DNA of 64,000 bases. Origin: Mobilicoccus caccae (lineage in GTDB: Bacteria; Actinomycetota; Actinomycetes; Actinomycetales; Dermatophilaceae). The notes below the pieces were generated by a model. The model made no database searches. It had not been told where the DNA came from and saw only the letters and a list, made by a program, of their open reading frames with translations. Positions 32,444 to 43,752 of the stretch are shown piece by piece; position 1 is the first letter of the stretch, and each line of letters begins with the position of its first letter. The stretch is taken from assembly GCF_030161635.1 (NCBI RefSeq), contig NZ_BSUO01000001.1:3639199-3703198 (forward strand). Direction: 5' to 3'. The position numbers and the translations under genes are program-made.

Positions 32444-32461
32444 GGTTACCGCCCGGTAACC
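32444..32461. promoter_or_regulatory. Operator-like palindrome upstream of fadH
   Basis: GGTTACCGCCCGGTAACC, arms of seven around GCCC, 48 bases upstream of the repaired fadH start. A third half-site (GTAAC at 32436-32440) is adjacent. The shape suits a TetR-family fatty-acid regulator; none is encoded in this window. Confidence 0.6.
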
Positions 32462-32477
32462 AGTCCCGGATGCATGC

Positions 32478-33269
32478 TCACAGCGCGGCGAGGCCGGCCG
32501 CCATGATCCCCATGCCGGCGACCAGGCCGTAGATCGTCGCGTGGTGGTGGCCGAATCCGCGGGCCGCCGGCAGCAACTCGTCCAGCGAGACGAAGACCAT
32601 GATGCCCGCCACCACGGCGAACGCGATCGCCATGGCGACGGGCCCGACGAACGCCTGCAGCACGACGAACCCGACGAGCGCGCCGACCGGCTCGGCCAGC
32701 CCGGCGAGCAGGGAGTAGAAGAAGCCCGTGAGCCGGGAGCCCGTCGCGTAGGCCACCGGCACGGCGACCGCGATGCCCTCGGGGATGTTGTGGATGGCGA
32801 TGGCCACCACCACGGGAACGGCGATCGTCGGGTCCTGCAGGGCGGCGAGGAACACCGCGAACCCCTCGGGGAAGTTGTGCAGGGCCAGGGCTCCCGCCGT
32901 GAACACCCCCGTGCGCATCAACTGCCCGCGGCGCACGTCGGACGCCTCGTCGGCACCGCTCATCTCGTGCGGGTTGATGACGGCCGGCACGAGCCGGTCG
33001 ATGACGCCGATGAGGACGATCCCGCCGAAGAACCCGGCCATCGTCCACCAGGGGCCGCTGGATCCGAACGCCTCGGTGAGGGTGTTCTCGGCCTCACCCA
33101 GCAGCTCGACGAACGAGACGTAGAGCATGACGCCGGCCGACAGCCCCAGCGACGTCGAGAGGAACACCGGCGAGATCGTCGCTCGCGACACCGCGATCGC
33201 ACCACCGACGGCGGTGGCCAGTCCCGCGAGGAGTACCAGCGTGAAGGCGATGACGATCTCGGACCCCAT
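32478..33269 (-). CDS. zupT: ZIP-family metal transporter (ZupT-like)
   Basis: 263 residues, eight hydrophobic helices. Both metal-path motifs are present: ALHNFPEGFAVF around residue 128 and AIHNIPEGIAVAVPVAY around 163, with a further E in GLAEPVGALVG. It imports zinc and possibly iron or manganese across the cell membrane. Three bases separate it from the NYN gene upstream, so they are probably co-transcribed. ZIP assignment is secure; metal preference is not. Confidence 0.93.
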   Translation of the reverse strand: MGSEIVIAFTLVLLAGLATAVGGAIAVSRATISPVFLSTSLGLSAGVMLYVSFVELLGEAENTLTEAFGSSGPWWTMAGFFGGIVLIGVIDRLVPAVINPHEMSGADEASDVRRGQLMRTGVFTAGALALHNFPEGFAVFLAALQDPTIAVPVVVAIAIHNIPEGIAVAVPVAYATGSRLTGFFYSLLAGLAEPVGALVGFVVLQAFVGPVAMAIAFAVVAGIMVFVSLDELLPAARGFGHHHATIYGLVAGMGIMAAGLAAL

Positions 33270-33272
33270 GGC

Positions 33273-33839
33273 TCAGATGAACTCCAGCGGGTCGAACTCC
33301 TCGATGGGGATGATGCGGACGCGTGGCAGGCGGGTGTCGAACGCCTGCACGTCGTATTCGAGGTCGAAGAACTCCAGACCCCGCTCGACGAGCTCGCGGT
33401 AGCCCTGGCTGCGGAACTCCTGGAAGGCGATGACCCCGGTGCGACGTCCGTCGGTGACGGAGGCGAGGTCCTCGAGGAAGTCGCCGTCGTGGCTGGCCAG
33501 CATGATGTCGGCCGGCCGGTCGGCGAGCGCCCGCAGCGTGCGGGAGATCGCGATGTCGACGACCTTCTCGTCGGGGCGGCCGGTCAGCGGGATCGGCCGG
33601 AACCCGATGCTGATGAGGGCCTGCACGAACGCCATCGGCAGCTCGTGACGGGCGGCGAGGAAGAACAGGCCCTGCACGGGTTGGTCCCACTGCGCGCGGG
33701 CGAACTGCAGCACGCGCTCCCAGCGCGGACGTTCCTCCGGGCGTGGGCGGCGTTCGAGGATGCCCACCCCGAGCGTGGCGTCGAGGTTCTCCCCGTCGAT
33801 GAGCAGGTACGTGCGGCGTTCCTCGGCCTGTTCGGTCAC
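33273..33839 (-). CDS. NYN-domain (PIN-like) putative ribonuclease
   Basis: 188 residues. Acidic motifs of the NYN/LabA-like nuclease fold are present: LLIDGENLDATL near residue 13, the Asp in KVVDIAISRTL near 94 and ASHDGDFLEDLASV near 115. These would bind a metal ion for RNA cleavage. A C-terminal strand region follows (VRIIPIEEFDPLEFI). No membrane segment. It precedes zupT on the same transcript; the pairing has no obvious functional reason. Confidence 0.85.
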   Translation of the reverse strand: MTEQAEERRTYLLIDGENLDATLGVGILERRPRPEERPRWERVLQFARAQWDQPVQGLFFLAARHELPMAFVQALISIGFRPIPLTGRPDEKVVDIAISRTLRALADRPADIMLASHDGDFLEDLASVTDGRRTGVIAFQEFRSQGYRELVERGLEFFDLEYDVQAFDTRLPRVRIIPIEEFDPLEFI

Positions 33840-34015
33840 GTGTCGACCCCTCTCTCACGCCGTGAGCGCCCACGGATGCACAGCAGACTAGGCGAGCGCG
33901 CCACCGATCCCCAGCGGGGGTCGCGCACAGGGCACCGCCGGGGTGGCGTCCTCGGTTCCCGTCTCCGAGCCTCGGGCCGGTAAGGCAGCATGGCAGGAGT
34001 GACGGAAGGGACGAC

Positions 34016-35212
34016 ATGACTCTGACACCTCGCGGGCTCGACAAGGTCGAGGCGCTCGTCGACAAGGGGGTCCACATCCCCAACCCCTGGACCATCGACA
34101 TCGACGACGACGTGGACGTCGACCGCATCAGCGGCGACGGCGTGACCATCCACCCGGGAACGCGCATCCGCGGCGGACAGACGGTCATCTCCGCGGGGGT
34201 CGAGCTGGGGCGTGAGGGGCCGGTGACGATCGAGGACTGCCGGCTGGGCCCGAAGGTGCAGCTCAAGGGCGGGTTCGCGAGTCGCGCCGTGTTCCTCGAG
34301 GGCGCCAACCTCGGGCTGGGGCACCACGTGCGTGAGGGGTGCCTGCTCGAGGAGCAGTCCGGCGGCGCACACACGGTGGGGCTCAAGCAGACGATCCTCT
34401 TCCCCTACGTGACCCTCGGCAGCCTCATCAACTTCTGCGACGCGTTCATGGCGGGGGGCACGAGCCGCGCCGACCACAGCGAGGTGGGCTCGTCCTACAT
34501 CCACTTCAACTTCACGCCCACCGGCGACAAGACTACCCCGTCGCTCTTCGGCGACGTGCCGCGCGGAGTGACGTTGCGGGAGAAGCCGATCTTCCTCGGC
34601 GGCCAGGGCGGTGCCGTCGGGCCGGTGCAGACCAACTTCGGCGCGGTCGTCGGTGCGGGGTCGGTGCTACGGGGCGACGTCCTCGAGGAGAGCCACCTCG
34701 TCATCGAGGGCTCGAGCCGGGCCATCCGCCGCCCCTACCGGCCGACCTACCGCTCGCTGGTGCCGATGGTCCGCAAGAACGTCACCTACCTGGCCCAACT
34801 CGACGCGCTGGAGGCCTGGTACGTCCACGCCCGCGCGCCCTTCTTCGCAGGTCAGGAGTTCGGGCCGCTGGTCGCCGAGGGCGCTCGGGCCATGCTCGCC
34901 TCCGCGCGCAAGGAACGCTGCTCACGCCTGGCCAAGCTCGCGGCCAAGCTTCCCGGGGGCGACGAGAGCCAGACGCGGGTCAGCGCCGCGATGGGTGAGC
35001 TGATCGAGGTCTTCGGTCAACAGGCCGGGCAGCCGCCGGCCGAGGTCCTCGGACCTCTCACGTCGGCGGCGTCGGCGGGCAGCTCCTACCTGGAGGCCGT
35101 GCACGCGCTGGAGGACGACGCGGCCCTCGGTCTGCAGGCGTGGTTGTCCGGAGTCGTGGCGGAGACCACGTCCCGCGCCCACACCCTCCTGCCCGACCTG
35201 GCACGCGCCTGA
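34016..35212 (+). CDS. Left-handed beta-helix protein, hexapeptide-repeat family
   Basis: 398 residues. The N-terminal ~240 show hexapeptide-like turns (VTIHPGTRIRGGQTVISAGV, VTIEDCRLGPKVQLKGGFA, TNFGAVVGAGSVLRGDVLEE), as in the C-terminal domain of GlmU-type sugar-nucleotide enzymes. A conserved FNFTPTGDKTTPSLFGDVP lies near residue 165. The C-terminal ~130 are helical without a recognised domain. Similar proteins are annotated as sugar-nucleotide pyrophosphorylase-like, but no nucleotidyltransferase domain is present. Start ATG 34016 follows GGAAGGGACG. Stands alone. Confidence 0.75.
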   Translation: MTLTPRGLDKVEALVDKGVHIPNPWTIDIDDDVDVDRISGDGVTIHPGTRIRGGQTVISAGVELGREGPVTIEDCRLGPKVQLKGGFASRAVFLEGANLGLGHHVREGCLLEEQSGGAHTVGLKQTILFPYVTLGSLINFCDAFMAGGTSRADHSEVGSSYIHFNFTPTGDKTTPSLFGDVPRGVTLREKPIFLGGQGGAVGPVQTNFGAVVGAGSVLRGDVLEESHLVIEGSSRAIRRPYRPTYRSLVPMVRKNVTYLAQLDALEAWYVHARAPFFAGQEFGPLVAEGARAMLASARKERCSRLAKLAAKLPGGDESQTRVSAAMGELIEVFGQQAGQPPAEVLGPLTSAASAGSSYLEAVHALEDDAALGLQAWLSGVVAETTSRAHTLLPDLARA

Positions 35213-35350
35213 GCCGAGCGGGGGCGGGGCCGATGTGCGCACGACAGCCGCCGACCCGCCCGCGCACGGCGGCCTGAATCACGCAGATGCGCGATGCCGC
35301 CGGTGGCGGTGGGCGTGTCGTCGGCTCCAACGTGCACGAGCCCCGCGCCG

Positions 35351-37609
<2,259 letters not shown>

Positions 37610-37613
<4 letters not shown>

Positions 37614-38806
37614 GGCGTGTCCTTCCACAGGGTGCGGGCGAGCGGGCCAGCGGCGAACCGGTCCGGATCCGCACATCGGGCGAGGGTGAGAAGTGGGTCG
37701 TCGGGGCTGTGCGCCTCGGGGCCCAGGTCGCCCGTGCCGCGGCGCAGCAGGGCCGCGACGATGTCGGCCGTCACCGGCGCCAGCAGGATGCCGTGGCGGA
37801 AGAGGCCGGTGGCCAGGACGATTCCGGGTGCGGTCCGGCCGATGAGCGGTGCGTTGTCAGGGGTGCCCGGGCGTGCCCGAGAGAGGACCTCGTCGATGCC
37901 GAACTCCTGCACGGCGGGCATGAGCCGGATGGCGTCGGTGAGCAGATCGTGGACGCCACCGGCGCTGACGTGCTCGGCGCCGTCCTCCCGGCTGGAGGCG
38001 CCGAGCAGGACCCGGCCGTCGCCGCGCGGGATGAGGTAGACCGGGCGACCCTCGACGAGTCCACGGACGGTGTGCGTGAACAGAGGGGCGAGATGCGGCG
38101 GCGCGGTCATGCGCACGACCTCGCCGTGCACCGGCCGAAGGACCGCGGAGAGGTCGACACCGACGTCGCCCCCGAGGTGCGCGGCTCCGAGGCCGTTGGC
38201 GACGACGACGGCGTCCGCCTCGAGCCGGTCACCCGAGGCGAGGTCGACGGAGGGCCGCTCACCGGGATGCACCGCGGTGGCGACCTCCGACGGGATCTGG
38301 ACCCCGCGGGCCTCGAGCGCGGTCATCAGCGCGGCGGCGAGGAGGCGGGGATCGACCTGATGGTCGTCGGGGGCGTGGAACGCGCAGGTCAACCGTGGTC
38401 CGAGCAGGGGTTCGAGAGCGCGCGCCTGCCGCGTGGTGAGCTGGTCGCTCCTCAGCCCGAGCCGCTCCCACAGGGCGTGCAGATCGCTCAGGTGCCCGCG
38501 GTCGGCGGCATCGACACCGCAGATGATCGTGCCGGAGGTGACGAAACCGGTGGGCGTCCCCGCGGGGAGGTCGGCGGCGAGGTCGTCGATGAACGCCGGG
38601 TAGCGCTGCGCGGAGGCCAGGAGCAGCGCGGTGAGGTCGTTCTCCCCGTGGTAGGCCTCTCCGACGGGCGTGAGCATCCCGCCCGCGGCGTGGGTGGCGC
38701 CGGAGGCCGGCGCGGGGTCGAGGATCGTCACGGCGTGGCCCTCGCGCAGGAGTCTGCGGCCGACGGCCAGGCCGATGATCCCCGCGCCGATGACGATGAC
38801 GTGCAC
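37610..38806 (-). CDS. thiO: Glycine oxidase ThiO
   Basis: 398 residues from GTG 38806, with GGGAGGA four bases upstream. FAD-binding N-terminus VIVIGAGIIGLAVGRRLLREG, then ASGATHAAGGML, the substrate region GGVHDLL and C-terminal GHGILLAP-like segment (LFRHGILLAPVTADIVAALL). It oxidises glycine to the imine used by ThiG. First gene of the thi operon; the ribosome site lies in the 3' strand of the TPP riboswitch closing stem. Confidence 0.93.
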
Positions 38807-38810
38807 GCGT

Positions 38811-38899
38811 CCTCCCTTCGTCGGCATCACCCGCATCAGGTTCGAGCGGTCGGCGTCGGAGATGTCCCCTCGCCCTCTCAGCCCTTCGGGCTCCCGCGG
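38811..38899 (-). promoter_or_regulatory. TPP riboswitch (THI element)
   Basis: Read on the minus strand, the conserved parts are in order: GGGCTGAGAGGG, then GACCGCTCGAACCTGATGCG, then GGTGATGCCGACGAAGGGAG. These match the thiamine pyrophosphate aptamer. The 5' CUCC of the closing stem can pair with GGGAG, which is also the Shine-Dalgarno of thiO, so ligand binding should block translation directly. Confidence 0.95.
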
Positions 38900-39009
38900 A
38901 GACACCAGCGTATCGAGCGCCACCGACATTCCGCTCACCGCTCCACCTCGGACGCCCACCGGCGCCGGCCGGCCCGGGAGGGTGTCCGAGTCGCGCTCGA
39001 GGGTGTGCG

Positions 39010-39271
39010 TCAGGGCGAGGGGGCGGCGATGAGCATCAGCAGCACCGCCGGATCGGCACCGCGGTCGACGATGCGATGAGAGGACGTCACCGGGAGCAAT
39101 GACCCCGTCGCCGTCGAGGTCGAGGTCGACGGTTCCCTCGTCGGTGACGACGGTGACGACGGTGACCTCGCCCGACATCACGGAGAAGGCCTCTCGCGTG
39201 CCCGCGCACGCGACGGCGGAGGTGGGCGTCTCGAGCAGCTCGGCGAGGGGATCTGCGACTCTGATGCACAT
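39010..39271 (-). pseudogene. Small cupin-like open frame, frame-shifted
   Basis: From ATG 39271 the frame reads like a real small beta-barrel protein (FSVMSGEVTVVTVVTDEG, DGVIAPGD). Near 39075 the natural continuation (HRIVDRGADPAVLLMLIAA) moves to another frame, ending at 39010; one base too many accounts for it. Total ~86 residues. There is no G/C run at the break, unlike other frame breaks here. It sits upstream of the thi riboswitch, and its start lies 12 bases from that of the divergent permease, leaving little promoter space. It could be a remnant. Confidence 0.35.
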
Positions 39272-39283
39272 GCGGGAGGAACG

Positions 39284-40689
39284 ATGGCCGCGTTGATCGC
39301 GACACTGCCACTCGCGGCGTCCTGCGTCGCGCTGGCACTGCGGGTCACCGCATGGAGGTCGGCCGCGCTCGGCCTCGTCGTGTGCCTCGCCCTGATCCCC
39401 CTGGCCTTTCCCACGCCGGTCCCCGCGCTCGGCCACTCGCTGCTCGGCTGGATGCCGACGCTGCTCGCCGTAGTCCTCATCCTTGGTGGTGGCGTCCTGC
39501 TCTCCCGCCTCCTCGACGGCTCTGGTGCACAGCAGCGACTCGCGTCGGCGCTCAGTTCGATGGTGGCGTCGCCGACCGCAGCGCTGCTGCTCGTCGTCCA
39601 CGGCGCCGTGCCGTTCGCCGAGTCGGTGACGGGATTCGGCATCGGCGTCATGGTTGGAGTCCCCCTCCTCCTGCACCTGGGGCGGACACCGATGCGTGCC
39701 GCAGTGCTCTCGATGCTCGGGCTCGTCACCGTGCCCTGGGGTTCACTCGGCCCCGGCACGCTCATCGCCGCCCGCATGAACGGCCTCGACCTCACGGAGT
39801 TCGGCATCGTCTGTGCCGTCGTCAACGGAGTCGTCTTCCTCGTCTCGGGCGTCGCGGTGGTCATCGTCGACGGCGGCGCCACCCTCGCCGGCTCGCTGCC
39901 GGGCTCGCCTCGGGAGCGGCGCTCTGGGCTGCGGTGTGGGCCGCCAACGTGCTCGTGGGCACACCCCTGGCCGGGGTCCTCGGATCACTCACGATCATCG
40001 GCGCCCATCTCCTGGCAGGACGGCTGCGCGGACGCCGGGTCGTCGAGCCGGCGGGGCTCGTCCGGGCCCTGGTGCCGTACACCGTGCTCGTCACCGGGCT
40101 CCTCCTGGCGACCGGACTGACCCGGCTGCACCCGTTCGCCGGCCTCTCCGGACTGCTCGATTCTCCGGCCCTGTGGCTGCCGATCACCTGCGTCGTGGCG
40201 GCAGTCGTTCTCCGGTTCGACGCCGGCCGACGCGAAGCGACGATCCGTGACGCGCTCGGCACCTGGCCGGTGGTCGCCGTACCGACCGCAGGGTTCCTCC
40301 TCCTCGGCGTCCTCATGGCGGCGACCGGCATGAGCACCGCTCTCGCGCAGGCCGCGAGCGCCCTCGGGCACGGCTACGTCGCGCTCTCACCCTGGATCGG
40401 TGGGCTCGGCGGGTTCGTCACCGGCTCCAACACAGGCGCGAACTCGATGTTCGCCACCGCGCAAGGCGAGACGGCCCGGGCACTGGGCGTCTCCGTGCTG
40501 CACCTGGTCGCCATGCAGAACACCGCCGCGGCCGCGCTCACGATGGCGGCACCCTCCCGGGTGCTGATGGCCCTCGCCCTGTGCCCGGCCGATGCGCGCC
40601 CCGACCGGCGTCAGGTGATGCTCGTCGTCCTCACCGCCAACGCCGTCATGCTCGCCTCGTTCTCGGTGCTGGCACTCGTGACGTTGTGA
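39284..40689 (+). CDS. LctP-family (L-lactate permease-like) transporter (frame broken once)
   Basis: About 468 residues with ~12 hydrophobic helices. Family motifs: FAESVTGFGIGVMVGVPLL near residue 110 and GGFVTGSNTGANSMFATAQG near 385. LctP members carry lactate or glycolate with protons. The frame breaks at GGG 39901-39903; one extra G gives LAGSLPGLASGAALWAAV. ATG 39284 has GGGAGGA five bases upstream. It separates the thi operon from thiE, but its substrate need not relate to thiamine. Confidence 0.85.
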
Positions 40690-40782
40690 CACCCGGGTGC
40701 ACGCCGGTCACGGCGACGGCGGCGACGCCGACCTGTCGGTGCGTTCCCGGCTGCGACAGGCCGGCTGCGATAGGAAGGACAC

Positions 40783-41430
40783 ATGTCGACCATTCCACAG
40801 GCCGTCCGCGACCGCCTGACCGACGCACGCCTCTACCTGTGCACCGACACACGCGCCGAGCGTGGGGACCTGCGTGAGTTCGTCCGCGCCGCGTTCGCCG
40901 GTGGGGTCGACATCATCCAGATCCGCGAGAAGGGCATCGAGGCGGCCCAGGAACTCGCGGCGCTCGCCGTCGTGACCGAGGAGGCCGAACGGGCGGGGGC
41001 GCTGGTCTCGGCGAACGACCGCGCCGACGTCGCGACGCTGGCCGGAGTCGACGTCCTGCACGTCGGCCAGGACGATCTACGCCCCGAGCAGGTGCGCCGC
41101 CTCGCCCCCAAGGTCGCCGTCGGGCTCTCCACCCACGACCCCGACCAGCTCGACCGGGCGATCCTCCACCCCGAGGTCGACTACTTCTGCGTCGGGCCGG
41201 TGTGGCCGACGCCGACCAAACCCGGTCGCCCCGGCGTCGGGCTCGAACTCATCGAGACCGCCGCGCAGGCCGGGACCGACAAGCCCTGGTTCGCCATCGG
41301 CGGCATCGACCACACGACGATCGAGGAGGTCGTCGCCGCCGGCGCCACCCGCGTGGTCGTCGTCCGCGACATCACCGAGTCCGACGACCCGCAGGCCGCC
41401 GCCCGCCGCCTCCGGGCCGTCCTCCCCTGA
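40783..41430 (+). CDS. thiE: Thiamine-phosphate synthase
   Basis: 215 residues, TIM barrel. It couples hydroxymethylpyrimidine diphosphate and thiazole phosphate to thiamine phosphate. Motifs: IIQIREKG near 48, ANDRADVATLAGVDVLHVGQDDL (split by the active-site Asp), DYFCVGPVWPTPTKPG and FAIGGIDHTTIEEVVAAGA. ATG 40783 follows AGGAAGGA. It lies on the opposite strand from the rest of the thi genes and shows no riboswitch of its own in the 93-base gap. Confidence 0.95.
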   Translation: MSTIPQAVRDRLTDARLYLCTDTRAERGDLREFVRAAFAGGVDIIQIREKGIEAAQELAALAVVTEEAERAGALVSANDRADVATLAGVDVLHVGQDDLRPEQVRRLAPKVAVGLSTHDPDQLDRAILHPEVDYFCVGPVWPTPTKPGRPGVGLELIETAAQAGTDKPWFAIGGIDHTTIEEVVAAGATRVVVVRDITESDDPQAAARRLRAVLP

Positions 41431-41447
41431 GGCCGCACCACCACGAG

Positions 41448-41513
41448 CGGACAACCAGAAGGACAGCGGCGGTGTCGTCATGACGACACCGCCGCTGTCC
41501 GGTTGGCTGTCCG
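41448..41513. terminator. Perfect 40-bp palindrome between convergent thiE and EamA genes
   Basis: GGACAGCGGCGGTGTCGTCA at 41461-41480 is followed directly by its exact reverse complement at 41481-41500. The symmetry continues imperfectly outward (GCGGACA at 41448-41454 and TGTCCGC at 41507-41513). It fills most of the gap between two converging genes and most simply serves as a bidirectional terminator. Confidence 0.8.
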
Positions 41514-41519
41514 CCCGCT

Positions 41520-42427
41520 TCAGGCGCGAGTGCGGTCGGGGAGGCGGGTGACGAACACGCCCAGGAGGCAGAGCGCGCCGCCGAGCAGCATCACCGCGGT
41601 CGGGGCCTCGCCCAGGAACATCCACGACAGCACGATGGCGATGGCCGGGACGAGGTAGCTCGTCGCGGCGGTGCGCCCGGCGGTACTGCGACTCAGCACA
41701 TACGCCCAGGTGGTGAAGGCGATGGCCGTCGGAAAGACGCCGAGGTAGACCACGGCCAGGGTCGCGGGCAGCGGCGCAGTGGCCAGGTCGCCCATCAACC
41801 GCGGCGCCCAGGGCAGCAGCGCGACCGTGCCGGAGGTGGCGCCCAGCCATGTCAGGGTGACCGGATCCACGACCTTGAGCAGGTGCTTCTGCAGCAGGGC
41901 CGACCCGCCGTAGAGGAACGCCGCGACGATGGCGAGGACGACACCCCCGGCGGCGGCGCGACCCGTCGAGGACGCGGCGCCGATGAGCACCACCCCGACG
42001 AACGCGAGCGGCGCACCCACGACGAGGCGCCGCGGGAATCCCTCACCGAGCAGCAGACCCCCGAGGATGACGACGATGAGCGGCGCGAGGTTGACGAGCA
42101 TCGCCGTGGTGCCGGCGTCGATCTGGGTCTCCGCGGTGTTCAACGCCAGGTTGTAGAGCGCGAACCACGCCACGCCCCAGGCTACGACGAGCGGAACGGA
42201 TCGTCGCGACGGCCACCGCACGCCGCGCACGGCGGCGATCACCCCGAGCGCGACGCTGCCGACGAGCATGCGCAGCAGCGCTAGCGAGCCGGGGTCGTAG
42301 TGCGGCCCGACGCCGCGGATCACGACGAAGGCCGAGGCCCACAACAGCATGGTGATCGCGGCGGCACCCAGGACCAGCGGCGCGTTCGCCTGGTCGAGGG
42401 GGCGGCGGTGTCGGTGCGCAGGCTCAT
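41520..42427 (-). CDS. EamA/DMT-family exporter (start hidden by a frame break)
   Basis: About 302 residues, ten hydrophobic helices in two EamA repeats (TMLLWASAFVVIRG first; FLYGGSALLQKHLL second). DMT transporters export amino acids or metabolites. The uninterrupted frame begins only at 42350, inside helix 1. Adding a sixth G at 42398-42402 extends it to ATG 42427 (MSLRTDTAAPLDQANAPLVL), supplying the missing start of helix 1. It is divergent from a LysR gene across ~90 bases that hold an operator-like palindrome. Confidence 0.9.
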
Positions 42428-42480
42428 GGAACCATCCTCACCACCTGGACACTCCAGCACAAGCACACGATCGTTCATCT

Positions 42481-42501
42481 CTGTTCAGCTCCGGTGAACA
42501 G
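42481..42501. promoter_or_regulatory. LysR-type operator between EamA and LysR genes
   Basis: CTGTTCA, seven bases, TGAACAG: a perfect interrupted palindrome of the T-N11-A kind, 16 bases before the LysR start and 53 before the repaired EamA start. Confidence 0.6.
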
Positions 42502-42517
42502 CGGCTAGCATCGCCCC

Positions 42518-43405
42518 ATGGACATCCAACACCTGCGGGCGTTCCGGTCGGTCGTGGCCACGGGCTCGGTGCGCGGCGCGGCCGACGTGCTCGGGTACTC
42601 GCCCTCGGCCATCAGTCAGCAGGTCACGGCCCTGCAGAGGCAATCCGGGGTGCCGCTGCTCGGCCGGGTCGGGCGCGGGGTCGAACCCACCGCCGCGGGC
42701 CGTGCCATGGCCGCCCGGATCGACGCGGTGCTGGGCGAACTCGGCGACCTCGACGACTTCGTCCGCGCGCTGCGTGACGGCAGGGCCACGACGTTCACGC
42801 TGGCCTACTTCTCCTCGCTCGGGGCCACCTGGTTGCCGGGGATCGTCGGGCCGCTGGTCGAGGAGTTCGGCGACACGCGCATCGAACTCCACATGACCGA
42901 CGTCCACGACCCCGGGCGGCGCCCCCGGCCCGACCTCCAGCTCGTCGTCCTTCCCGACGACGCCCCGATCCCCGGCGGGTACGAGCGGCATCTCGTCGCG
43001 AGGGACACCTACGTCGTGGCGCTGCCGCAGACCCATCCGTTCGCCGGGCACGACGAGGTCTCCCTCCCCGAGCTGGCCGGGCAGACGTGGATCGACAACG
43101 ACTTCGCCCAGGGCGCGTGCCGGCAGGTGACCCTGGAGGCCTGCGCCGCGGCCGGATTCCAACCACGCTTCCGCGTGCAGACCCACGACTACCCGAGCGC
43201 TCTGGGCCTCGTGGCCACGGGCCTGGGGATCTCGGTCATGCCCGCCCTCGGCGCTCGACACCTGCCCGAGGGCGTCGTGACCAGGCCTGTCGTCGACCCG
43301 ACGCCGGTGCGCTCGATCCACGCACTCGTCCTGCGGGACTCCACCGACCTCCCGATCCTGCGGCGAGCCCTGGAGCTGGTGCACGCCGTGGCGGGCGCCA
43401 CCTGA
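42518..43405 (+). CDS. LysR-family transcriptional regulator
   Basis: 295 residues. N-terminal helix-turn-helix (FRSVVATGSVRGAADVLGYS then PSAISQQVTALQ) and a substrate-binding effector domain (TFTLAYFSSLGATWLPGIV, GLVATGLGISVMPALGA). It probably regulates the divergent exporter and itself through the palindrome at 42481. The effector is not known. Confidence 0.92.
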   Translation: MDIQHLRAFRSVVATGSVRGAADVLGYSPSAISQQVTALQRQSGVPLLGRVGRGVEPTAAGRAMAARIDAVLGELGDLDDFVRALRDGRATTFTLAYFSSLGATWLPGIVGPLVEEFGDTRIELHMTDVHDPGRRPRPDLQLVVLPDDAPIPGGYERHLVARDTYVVALPQTHPFAGHDEVSLPELAGQTWIDNDFAQGACRQVTLEACAAAGFQPRFRVQTHDYPSALGLVATGLGISVMPALGARHLPEGVVTRPVVDPTPVRSIHALVLRDSTDLPILRRALELVHAVAGAT

Positions 43406-43469
43406 CACCGCCTCCGCGTCCTCACCGCCTCCGACCGGAGACGGTTCGAGCCGGTGTCGAGAGGTGCCG

Positions 43470-43751
43470 TCAGGAACGGACCAGGCGGGCGACGGCGTCG
43501 GAGACCTCCTGCAACTTGATCTCCTGCTCCTGACCACCCTCGCGGGCAGCCTCGACGACGCAGTGCGCCATGTGCTCGTCCAGGAGTCCCAGGGCCACGG
43601 ATTGCAGCGCGCTGGTGGCCGCCGAGACCTGCGTGAGGACGTCGATGCAGTAGCGGTCGTCCTCGACCATCTTGGCGATACCGCGCACCTGCCCCTCGAT
43701 GCGCTTGAGGCGGGCGAGGTGGGCGGTCTTGTAATCGCTGTATCCGGGCAT
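43470..43751 (-). CDS. csoR: Copper-sensing repressor CsoR
   Basis: 93 residues, all-helical DUF156/CsoR protein. The Cu(I) ligands are in place: Cys in DRYCIDVL, then His and Cys in EHMAHCVV. Other conserved parts: [19 protein letters not shown]. It releases DNA when Cu(I) binds. It lies one base after copA, so copZ-copA-csoR form one autoregulated operon; the operator is at 46525. Confidence 0.95.
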   Translation of the reverse strand: MPGYSDYKTAHLARLKRIEGQVRGIAKMVEDDRYCIDVLTQVSAATSALQSVALGLLDEHMAHCVVEAAREGGQEQEIKLQEVSDAVARLVRS

Positions 43752-43752
43752 G

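Noticed and set aside
41461..41500. The 40-bp palindrome as an integron or phage attachment site
   Set aside because: No integrase or cassette structure is near and it lies exactly between two converging genes, as a terminator would.
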